64,000 bases of DNA from Anaerocolumna sp. MB42-C2 (GTDB lineage Bacteria > Bacillota > Clostridia > Lachnospirales > Lachnospiraceae). The notes under the pieces are model-generated. The model did not search any database and was not told the origin of the DNA. It saw nothing but the letters and a program-made list of their open reading frames with translations. Location of the stretch: NCBI RefSeq assembly GCF_030913705.1, contig NZ_CP133190.1, positions 2,356,001 through 2,420,000 on the forward strand. The letters are read 5' to 3'. Below are positions 9,525 through 16,958 of this stretch, piece after piece. Position 1 is the first letter of the stretch. Each line of letters opens with the position of its first letter. Both the position numbers and the translations under genes were made by a program.

Positions 9525-10472
9525 TTACCAAATACCTACGTCCATAAACTTTTTGGATACTGTATTGGTAAGAGCCATCAGAGCAAAAGCAAAAACTGAT
9601 TTAAACAAACCGATTGCTGTCGCGTATTCAAATCGCCCGTAATTCAAACCTGTTTTTAAAACAAAGGTATCCAGAATTTCTGAAATCTGGTTATTAGCCG
9701 GCTGCTGTAATAACAGGATCTGATCAAAATTGGCATTTAAAATACCCCCTACGGCAAAAATAAGCATGATACCAATCGTTCCCTTTATGGAGGGAAGTGT
9801 GATATGCCAGGTACATTTTAAATGTCCGGCCCCGTCAACGGTAGCCGCCTCATAAAGCTCCTGGCTTACACCGGAAAGTGCCGACAGATAGATAATAGAT
9901 CCCCATCCGGCGTTTTTCCAGATATCCGAAAGAATTACCATAGGATAGAAATAAGCTTTCTCCCCCATGAAAAAAACAGAACCAAGTCCCATGTTTTGTC
10001 TGAAATTATTTATAATACCTCCGTACGGAGTAAAAATAACGGTCATCAGACTGACAACAACTACCCATGATACGAAATTAGGAAGATAGCTCATGGTCTG
10101 CACAACTCTTTTGAACTTTTTTGACTTTACTTCATTTAATAATAAGGCAAGTATTATCGGTGCGGGAAAACCGAAAATAATTTTCAAACCGCTGATGATA
10201 ACGGTATTTTTCATAACAATCCAGAAATCAGGCGATTTCATAAATTCTTCGAAGTTTTTAAAACCCACCCAGGGACTTCCTAAAATCCCCAGATTATAAT
10301 TATAAGATTTAAAAGCCAAAAGAGCCCCATACATGGGATAATAGCTGAATACCAACAGCCAGATTACACATGGTAAGATAAACAGATATATTATTTTGTG
10401 CCTTTTTATCTGTAACCACAATTTCTGAAGTCTGGTCTGTTTGGCTGTCATAACTGTCATGGTATTTTTCAC
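9525..10472 (-). CDS. carbohydrate ABC permease (LplB type)
   Basis: First gene of the mannoside operon, 315 residues, with six predicted membrane helices (IIYLFILPCVIWLLVFSYYPMYG onward) and an EAA loop (YEAATVDGAGHLKCTWHITLPSIKG). The LLNEVKSKKFKRVVQTMSYLPNF segment is characteristic of the LplB branch. The likely start is the GTG at 10472, eight to ten bases after AAAGGAGAG; an ATG four codons later (10460) is also possible, and a TTG-initiated version to 10499 would place the RBS inside the gene. It pairs with the permease at 8560-9450. Confidence 0.88.
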   Translation of the reverse strand: MKNTMTVMTAKQTRLQKLWLQIKRHKIIYLFILPCVIWLLVFSYYPMYGALLAFKSYNYNLGILGSPWVGFKNFEEFMKSPDFWIVMKNTVIISGLKIIFGFPAPIILALLLNEVKSKKFKRVVQTMSYLPNFVSWVVVVSLMTVIFTPYGGIINNFRQNMGLGSVFFMGEKAYFYPMVILSDIWKNAGWGSIIYLSALSGVSQELYEAATVDGAGHLKCTWHITLPSIKGTIGIMLIFAVGGILNANFDQILLLQQPANNQISEILDTFVLKTGLNYGRFEYATAIGLFKSVFAFALMALTNTVSKKFMDVGIW

Positions 10473-10510
10473 AAGAATTTCTCTCCTTTCATACTGCAAA
10501 AAATCAGGTA

Positions 10511-10648
10511 ATAACGAAACTCACATATTATCTCTATATGCCATGCGAATCATACAATTTTAGAGCTGAATCTTGCCCCAAAGCCAAGTGAAACTATAAA
10601 TTTGTTTGAATTGTATAGAATATTTAAATAGCAATCTTGTTACGTAAT
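10511..10648 (-). repeat. MITE-like palindromic element, copy A
   Basis: 138 bp, the same length within one base as copy B at 37757-37895 and in the opposite orientation. The core 10542-10623 matches the reverse complement of copy B at all but about a dozen positions (shared blocks CATACAATTTTAGAGCTGAA and GAATTGTAT). Terminal repeats are degenerate here (ATAACGAAAC / GTTACGTAAT), so this looks like an older copy. Confidence 0.75.
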
Positions 10649-10782
10649 CACCTAAGTAAGACATTAAAACCATATTTTTGTTCCTTAACTGTATTAAGTT
10701 TACTACTCTTATGTTTTCATTGATATCAACTATTTTCAGATTTTCTATGCACTATTTTAATTTTTATAGTTACAATGCATAA

Positions 10783-10816
10783 AAAAACCTCAAATGATAT
10801 ACCATTTGAGGTTTTT
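10783..10816 (-). terminator. terminator of response regulator gene
   Basis: Perfect 14-bp stem AAAAACCTCAAATG / CATTTGAGGTTTTT with a six-base loop and a T-run on the minus strand, 31 bases past the response regulator stop. T-runs on both sides mean it could work in both directions. Confidence 0.9.
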
Positions 10817-10846
10817 CTCTACAATGTTTTAAGAATTTATCAAAAA

Positions 10847-12454
10847 TCATTCGTCATTTTCACGAAACTCATTAGGAGTACTCCCTGTATACTTTTTAAA
10901 GGTCCGCATGAAATAACTTAAATTATTAAATCCGCAGTTTTCCGATATATCAAGAATGTTCAGCTTTGTTTCCTTTAAAAGTTTCTTCGCGTAATCCATT
11001 CTCAGGTTAATAATCTGCTTTGAAATGGTTACACCGAACTCTTTCTTATAGGAAGTCGAGAGATACCCTAAGGATATACAGAATTGCTTGGATAAAAAAT
11101 TGGTGCATATTTCACTATTGGTGAAATTATTTTCCACATAACTTTTTACTACCAGCAAGACCGAACTTGCATCGGCTGTTACGGCCATCCATTGACCGAG
11201 AGCAGTAGTAATGGTTCTGCAAAGATTCTCAATCATCTCTTCACGGCTGGCAAACTTATCAATAATACTGCCTGATAAAGTTTCGGTGCCAAGCATAGAT
11301 ACCACACTCCCGCCCGCTTTTTTTATAGAAGTACGTGCCAGGATGCACATTAACTCAACATACAGCATTCGGACATGGAGGGCTGCACCGGGCTGCTCTG
11401 ATGAAAAAATGCGGCGTACTGCATCCAGTGTTTGATTTAAATCTCCCGCCGCCAAAAAGTTCTGATACAGCTTTATTTGTTCCTCAGGCAGCTGTACCGC
11501 GACATATTTTTTCCATACTTCCCAAAAATAGATATCTCCCTTAGGATTACTCCCGGGTGATAACCTAAGATCCAATGCTTGTCTGGTCTGGTTTATCAGG
11601 CTCCCTGATATTGTCTCATCCAAGCCGGATATTCCCATATGTACGGTTCCATCTTTTACCTTACATTGTATTTTACGATAAATTTCGCCGAATTTTCCGG
11701 CAAGTTTATTTGAAGCTTTCTTAATATCGGAATCAGCGGATGCGGCAAGTAACGTAATCTGATGCTTATGCATAATATGACTAAATATAAGAAATTCTTC
11801 TCCCCCAATTTCCCTGACAACATCCTGAACCATTTGACGAAACCGGTCAATATTTCGATTATCCATTTCCGAACACTCCATATCGCTTTGGTTTTGGTTT
11901 AACTGCAGAATGCCAATCTGATAATAAGCTGTTTTTTGCGGAAATAATAATGCCGCCGGGAAATTAAGTTTCGTTTCCATCCCGTTTAAAAACGCAAAAA
12001 GCTGCTCTTTCTGTATAACATCCAATTTTTCATCAATAGTTTTATCGAATTGCATGGGAAGTAAAAGTATATTCCGCTGATTGATTACTTTTGAAACAGC
12101 AGTGGAAAGTGCCGCATTCAACTCCTCCTGCCTTACCGGCTTTAACAGATAATCCACCACATTAAGAGCAATGGCTTCTTTTGCCAGAGAAAATTCAGAA
12201 TATCCGGATATCAGTATTGATACTATATTAAGAGAGCTGGTTCTGGCTGCCCTCACCAAATCGATACCGCTCATTTCTCCCATCATAATATCTGTTAGAA
12301 GAATGTCCGGTTTGTATTCCTTTATCATATTCAGAGCATCTTCGGCCGAGGCAGCCTCCATTACCCATTTATAATTAAATCCACTGCGGCTGACTTTATA
12401 TAAAATGTCCCCCCTGGCAAGTTTTTCATCATCTGCAATTAAAATACTAATCAA
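10847..12454 (-). CDS. AraC-family response regulator (YesN type)
   Basis: A 535-residue cytoplasmic transcription activator. Residues 1-120 are a receiver domain with the acidic pocket (ADDE) and phospho-acceptor Asp55 (LLTDIMMGEMSG), a Ser switch residue (ILISGYSEF) and Lys (YLLKPV). The middle 300 residues are the variable linker. The last 100 carry two AraC helix-turn-helices (LGYLSTSYKKEFGVTISKQI and ILDISENCGFNNLSYFMRTFKKYTG). The start is TTG at 12454, nine bases after AGGAGG; the nearby ATG runs into a stop. It pairs with the kinase just upstream and, by position, should activate the permease/binding-protein/mannosidase operon downstream. The sequence does not show which sites it binds. 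Confidence 0.92.
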   Translation of the reverse strand: MISILIADDEKLARGDILYKVSRSGFNYKWVMEAASAEDALNMIKEYKPDILLTDIMMGEMSGIDLVRAARTSSLNIVSILISGYSEFSLAKEAIALNVVDYLLKPVRQEELNAALSTAVSKVINQRNILLLPMQFDKTIDEKLDVIQKEQLFAFLNGMETKLNFPAALLFPQKTAYYQIGILQLNQNQSDMECSEMDNRNIDRFRQMVQDVVREIGGEEFLIFSHIMHKHQITLLAASADSDIKKASNKLAGKFGEIYRKIQCKVKDGTVHMGISGLDETISGSLINQTRQALDLRLSPGSNPKGDIYFWEVWKKYVAVQLPEEQIKLYQNFLAAGDLNQTLDAVRRIFSSEQPGAALHVRMLYVELMCILARTSIKKAGGSVVSMLGTETLSGSIIDKFASREEMIENLCRTITTALGQWMAVTADASSVLLVVKSYVENNFTNSEICTNFLSKQFCISLGYLSTSYKKEFGVTISKQIINLRMDYAKKLLKETKLNILDISENCGFNNLSYFMRTFKKYTGSTPNEFRENDE

Positions 12455-12494
12455 TCCATCCTACCTCCTGATTAATTTATCTCTAAAGATTAAG

Positions 12495-12575
12495 GTGTCA
12501 AAAGGTCAAGTTTGTATTATGAATGATTACCAGCATATATATTCATAAAATGCAGGTTGAGGGACCTTATGACAC
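12495..12575. repeat. intercistronic hairpin between kinase and regulator
   Basis: An 81-bp imperfect palindrome: GTGTCAAAAGGTC (12495-12507) opposes GACCTTATGACAC (12563-12575), and inner TATTATGAAT opposes ATTCATAAAA. It lies in the 211-bp gap of an otherwise standard kinase/regulator pair. It may be an RNA stability or processing hairpin, or a small mobile palindrome; no second copy was seen. Confidence 0.5.
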
Positions 12576-12665
12576 TCGAATCCTATTAAGTAATTTGAAA
12601 AAGATATAATATCTTTCTACCGTAGGGCTATATTTAAGCCTTAAATAGTTTCCAATTACCAAACC

Positions 12666-14510
12666 TCATCCTTTTATGCCAGGTAAATGCACCAGTACAC
12701 TTACCCCCATACCTTCTCCTTTACTGATAACCTCAAGACCATATTCTTTCCCGTAGCGCAATCTGATACGGCGGTGTACATTAAGAATTCCAATACTGCC
12801 GTTTGCCCATACGGAAGCTGTCATCTGGGATTCCGATTCCATTATTTGTTCTTTAATTTCCATTAATTTGTCCATAGTGATACCTTTTCCATTATCATTG
12901 ATATCAATTGTAATATCATCTTCCGATTTTTGGGCCGATACATGAAGCCGCCTGTCTCCTTTTCCTTCCGTCATTTGATTTTTAAAACCATGTTTAAAAG
13001 CATTTTCAATTAATGGCTGCAAAATAAGTTTAGGCACCTGATAGTCAAGCAGACTTTCATCGATATCTATACTATAGGTAAAAGCATTTTGGTACCTTAT
13101 ACTCTGGATATATAGATAGTCCGATATGTTTTTAAGTTCATCACGCAAGGTCACATGCTGCCTGGATACATCCGACGAATAACGAAACATTGCGGAAAGT
13201 GATGATATCATCTCTGCCGTACTATCTGCCCCCTCGATTCCCGCCATTGCTGAAATAGTATTTAAGGTGTTATATAAAAAATGCGGATTGATGCAGGCCA
13301 TTAAAGCCTCCTGATGTGCGGCCATCACCTGCATTTTAGCTGTATACTCGTCCTGTATCAAGCTTTGAATCCGTCCTTGCATCCGCAAAAGATGGTTATC
13401 TATCTTCGCAATTTCATCCTTTCCACCGATAGGCTCAGGCAGCTGTATGTTTTTTTCATCGAACATGTCCATTCTGACAAGTAAGGTTTTTAATCTTCTG
13501 TTATAAATAAAATTGGATAAAATAAGCAGCAGCATCATGCCTAAGGTAAGTACGGAAGTGGCATAGATAAAACTGATTCCACCATTTCCTTTCATTTGTT
13601 TCGGATTAAACAAGATTACAGCCGTTACATCAATCATATCAACCTGTCTGGTTAAAGCTGTAAACTCCATGGATTCTCCTTTGCTGTTAATAAGAGAAAC
13701 TTTTTCCGGCAGGGTCATTCCATTTCGTGTGTTTCCGTAAGCATCTTGGATTTGCCTGTAATAGTTATCCTTTTCATCTACCTCTGTTAAATAATCATAA
13801 ATAATATTTCCTGTTTTGTTATCAAACATATAAACCCCGGTTTCCGCTCCATCTGACGGCAGAAAGAGGTTTGCCGTATCTACGGTAATGGTCTGGCAGC
13901 AGTACCCCTGCCCCCCTGCACCAGTATTGGAATTAAAATTATTAATGATTCCGGCCAGCGTCAGATGATTGGAACGGGTTACATTAGAATAACTGAACCA
14001 CCATTGCGGACTGCTCTGCATCAGTTTATTAAACCAGGATTCATATTGTACTTTTTTAATATTCCAGAAATAATAACCGTCGGCCGGTAAATAGGTATAT
14101 AATCTATGACTGAGTACATCCTTAGACTGATAGAGAAAAAATGTCATCTCACTGATACTTTGACCCAATTTATTGCTAAGAGTTACCATCTCCGTACGGC
14201 TTACATTATTTCTGAAAATATTATCCCTGAGATCGTTGCTCATGGAAACCACACCCATAGCCGTGATATAATTGGATAATTTATCACTTATGGAAGAAAC
14301 ATAAACATCCGCAGACTGATGGTACATTTCATTAAACTCCTGATTGACCTTGATGACATAATTATGTACGATATAACCCAAACTTAGCGTAGCACTGAAA
14401 ACAATCATCACGGTAAGCAAAAGCATAGAACGCATAAATGTAAATAAAAAAATTTTTTGCACCAAGTGTTTTCCGATTTTTTTCAAATAATTTCTACATT
14501 TTTTTATCAT
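12666..14510 (-). CDS. sensor histidine kinase (YesM type)
   Basis: A 614-residue membrane kinase with an N-terminal helix (about 22-45), an extracellular sensor of roughly 260 residues, a second helix (ISFIYATSVLTLGMMLLLILSNFIY, near 310-335), a HAMP-like linker, the His_kinase motif INPHFLYNTLNTISAM (phospho-His near 410) and a C-terminal HATPase domain (LILQPLIENAFKHGF; INDNGKGI). The start has AAGGATAAG before ATG. Kinases of this class sense sugars or binding-protein complexes outside the cell. Its partner is the AraC regulator downstream and its presumed target is the alpha-mannoside operon. Confidence 0.92.
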   Translation of the reverse strand: MIKKCRNYLKKIGKHLVQKIFLFTFMRSMLLLTVMIVFSATLSLGYIVHNYVIKVNQEFNEMYHQSADVYVSSISDKLSNYITAMGVVSMSNDLRDNIFRNNVSRTEMVTLSNKLGQSISEMTFFLYQSKDVLSHRLYTYLPADGYYFWNIKKVQYESWFNKLMQSSPQWWFSYSNVTRSNHLTLAGIINNFNSNTGAGGQGYCCQTITVDTANLFLPSDGAETGVYMFDNKTGNIIYDYLTEVDEKDNYYRQIQDAYGNTRNGMTLPEKVSLINSKGESMEFTALTRQVDMIDVTAVILFNPKQMKGNGGISFIYATSVLTLGMMLLLILSNFIYNRRLKTLLVRMDMFDEKNIQLPEPIGGKDEIAKIDNHLLRMQGRIQSLIQDEYTAKMQVMAAHQEALMACINPHFLYNTLNTISAMAGIEGADSTAEMISSLSAMFRYSSDVSRQHVTLRDELKNISDYLYIQSIRYQNAFTYSIDIDESLLDYQVPKLILQPLIENAFKHGFKNQMTEGKGDRRLHVSAQKSEDDITIDINDNGKGITMDKLMEIKEQIMESESQMTASVWANGSIGILNVHRRIRLRYGKEYGLEVISKGEGMGVSVLVHLPGIKG

Positions 14511-14868
14511 AGCTTATCCTTCCCACTAAACTAATTGAATAGTATATTTTATAAATAAAAGATTCCTACATAAAAGTAAAGTGACTGATTGAATGATGTC
14601 TCAGGCTTTATTAAAACAAGCTTTATTCGAAAATATCTGCCGAAGAAGTTGAATTAATTATTTAAACTGTTATTATTTTGTATTTAATCGTTTATTCACC
14701 TCAGTATAAATAATAACATTTTATAACATATGTTTCCATAGGTTTTATTCCAAATCAGCCGTAAAATATTAAAGCTAAATTTTATTAAGGTTTTATACAT
14801 TAAAATAGGCTGTGCAAATTTGCAACAGCCTATTTCAATATTTTGGGAGTTTATAATAAAACTATTAA
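14511..14868. other. 358-bp gap upstream of the first kinase
   Basis: AT-rich DNA holding the kinase RBS, an unmapped promoter, and at the right end the terminator of the ribosyl-compound operon (14803-14835). I see no gene in it. Confidence 0.5.
14803..14835 (-). terminator. terminator of the ADP-ribosylglycohydrolase operon
   Basis: Stem AAATAGGCTGT / ACAGCCTATTT around an AT-rich loop, followed on the minus strand by TTAATG. One of several terminators here with a GGCTGTTGCA-like stem. Confidence 0.8.
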
Positions 14869-15891
14869 TTATCTTGTTTTCATAGTTTTCCTTAGTTCAG
14901 TTAACCATTCTGCTGACATGGAAAAATTTATATGATTTGTTTGTTCCAGTGTTTCAACCAATTCAGCCGGAAAATTCTGTCCTCCGAAACCAGCCCCGCA
15001 TATCCCGCATCCCATAGCGCCAAGGGTATCGGTATCTCCTCCTATGTTTGCACAGTACCGGGCACATTTTATAGGATCACCTTTCGCCAGATAAACCAAT
15101 GTCAAAGCTGCAGGAACGCTTTCTGTTATAGGAAGTCCGGTTCCAATTACATCATATATTTCATCCAGAATCTTATCTGAAGATTGCTTTTCCCGTTCCA
15201 TGGAATCGACAATTCTTTTGCCCATTAGAATCCTCTTCCTAATTGAAGCACTTGCCACATCATATCCGTACTTTATACCAATTTCAGCTGCCTCACATGC
15301 TGTTTCTAACAGTTTTTCCATAGAACTGCCACCTGAAACCATATAGGAACCGGCAGCTGCTATTGCACTGGCACCACTTATAGCTGCCGATGTATTATGG
15401 GTCGGCAGGCATAGTTTATAAACTTCCTTAACCATTTCTTCCATATTCTTAACGGAATACACAAAGCCAATGGGTAGGATTTTCATGGCAGCTCCGTTAG
15501 TTATGCCGGTTTTCCCTGTTTCTTCAATCGGAGTACCCTCTTCCAACAGCTTAATTGCTTTTGAAGTACTGGGCCCTATTACAGCAATACTTTTATCAGA
15601 GGTTTTTGACCAGTGCTTTAACTTCTTAATATATAAATATGGATCTGCCTTACCTCTGTTTTCATATAACATCTCAGTTACAAAAATAGTATTCATGGTA
15701 TCATCGGTTACTTCGCCGGCCTTAAGCCCTTTTGATATAGCATTCTCATCCGGACCGGGTTTAAAAGAATGAATTTCACCAAAGTAATCTTTAATCCTTT
15801 TTCTGGACCACATTTCAGAGGGCATGCCAAACGCATCACCCAATGCAATTCCAATCATTCCTCCAAGAATTCTATCATAGATCATATCCAT
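14869..15891 (-). CDS. ADP-ribosylglycohydrolase family protein (340 aa)
   Basis: Single-domain DraG/ARH-fold hydrolase. Both metal-binding signatures are present: VTDDT (Asp63, Asp64) near the N-terminus and NIGGDTDTLGAMGCG near residue 285, along with the usual opening ILGGMIGIALGDAFGMP. Family members cleave N- or O-glycosidic bonds to ribose, from ADP-ribosyl-protein, ADP-ribose derivatives or related ribosides, using two divalent metal ions. Here the gene ends an operon with a PfkB kinase, a sugar importer, ribokinase and a larger member of the same family. A catabolic role on an imported riboside is therefore more likely than reversal of protein modification. AAGGAG lies about ten bases before ATG 15891. 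E. coli yegU/yegV is a comparable gene pair. Confidence 0.9.
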   Translation of the reverse strand: MDMIYDRILGGMIGIALGDAFGMPSEMWSRKRIKDYFGEIHSFKPGPDENAISKGLKAGEVTDDTMNTIFVTEMLYENRGKADPYLYIKKLKHWSKTSDKSIAVIGPSTSKAIKLLEEGTPIEETGKTGITNGAAMKILPIGFVYSVKNMEEMVKEVYKLCLPTHNTSAAISGASAIAAAGSYMVSGGSSMEKLLETACEAAEIGIKYGYDVASASIRKRILMGKRIVDSMEREKQSSDKILDEIYDVIGTGLPITESVPAALTLVYLAKGDPIKCARYCANIGGDTDTLGAMGCGICGAGFGGQNFPAELVETLEQTNHINFSMSAEWLTELRKTMKTR

Positions 15892-15936
15892 ATTGTGCTG
15901 TACTCCTTAATTTTAATTACTTTGATCTGAGATCAG

Positions 15937-16863
15937 TCAATCTAGCTTTACAAAATTTTTTATCTGTTCAACAGTCGGGCTATATCTGGCGCCTATTCCG
16001 GTACAGGTATAAGCCGCGCAATCCGTTGCTAATTTCATGGAGTTTTCTACGGAATCTTTCTTTAGAAAGTAACTATATAAAAAAGATCCCAGATAGGAAT
16101 CTCCTGCACCGGTTGTATCTACGCAATTAATTTTTCTGCAGGGAATCTCATATCTATTATCTTCTTTATCATATGCAACCGAACCTTTACTTCCTAAAGT
16201 AAATAATAATACACCACTGCAATATTTCCTTAATCTCTTTCTGCACTCTTCTAAATCCGTAGTATCCGTTAATGCATATAACCCCTCCTGACATGGAGCA
16301 AATACATCTGTATATGGTAATACATTGAAAATATCTTCTTTTGATATACCAAAACCTTTCATTGTATCCAGTCCAGTCTGCATGTTAAAAGCCGTTTTTC
16401 TCCCCGATTCTTTAGCAGTTTTCAGTCCTTTTACTGCCGGTTCAAAAGGAAGTAAATCCGTATAAAATACTGCTGCAGTTTGAATGGCCTCCGTATTTAC
16501 TTCATCCACGCCTAAGGTATGGAATACATCCCCTAAGTTAAGTAAAATAAATTTCTTTCCGGCACGGTCAATTACTATTTCCGTATGCAAAGTTGTGCCG
16601 CCTTTTTTGATAACCATGAAACTGGTATCAACACCCTCCTGCTTCAGGTTCACAATAATTTCTTCTCCTATTTTGTCATCCGATACTTTGCCGACATATC
16701 CGCATTTTGCCCCGAGTCTGGCCATTTGAACGATTACATTGGTTCCACTTCCGCCCGGCGCATAGGCAGTATTTTCAACAACGCAGAAAGAATCTTCTCC
16801 CGGCAGTTTATCTACTTTCCGAAGTATATCCATAGCTAACGTTCCCAAACCAATAACATCCAT
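15937..16863 (-). CDS. PfkB-family carbohydrate kinase
   Basis: A 308-residue ribokinase-fold kinase that phosphorylates a sugar or nucleoside with ATP. It opens with VIGLGTLAMDI, has the substrate-side APGGSGTNVIVQMARLG signature and the C-terminal DTTGAGDSYLG signature with the catalytic Asp and anion hole. It differs from the upstream rbsK (GGSGTN instead of GGKGAN), which suggests a different substrate. AAGGAG precedes ATG 16863. It sits between two ADP-ribosylglycohydrolase-family genes, 45 bases before the second, the same pairing as E. coli yegU-yegV. The exact substrate cannot be read from sequence. Confidence 0.88.
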   Translation of the reverse strand: MDVIGLGTLAMDILRKVDKLPGEDSFCVVENTAYAPGGSGTNVIVQMARLGAKCGYVGKVSDDKIGEEIIVNLKQEGVDTSFMVIKKGGTTLHTEIVIDRAGKKFILLNLGDVFHTLGVDEVNTEAIQTAAVFYTDLLPFEPAVKGLKTAKESGRKTAFNMQTGLDTMKGFGISKEDIFNVLPYTDVFAPCQEGLYALTDTTDLEECRKRLRKYCSGVLLFTLGSKGSVAYDKEDNRYEIPCRKINCVDTTGAGDSYLGSFLYSYFLKKDSVENSMKLATDCAAYTCTGIGARYSPTVEQIKNFVKLD

Positions 16864-16958
16864 ACTTTACTCCTTTCAGGGACTGTTTCATAAGCCCCAT
16901 AATCAATGTATCCTAATAACTTACTAAAATCTTTGAACAGCCTTACGATACTTGAAAT

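Larger units (their letters stand above)
10473..10846. other. 374-bp regulatory gap upstream of mannoside operon
   Basis: It holds the RBS of the first permease, a MITE-like element (10511-10648), about 130 bases of AT-rich DNA in which the operon promoter must lie (a TTGATATCAA palindrome is seen but no unambiguous -35/-10 pair), and the terminator of the upstream response regulator (10783-10816). Confidence 0.6.
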
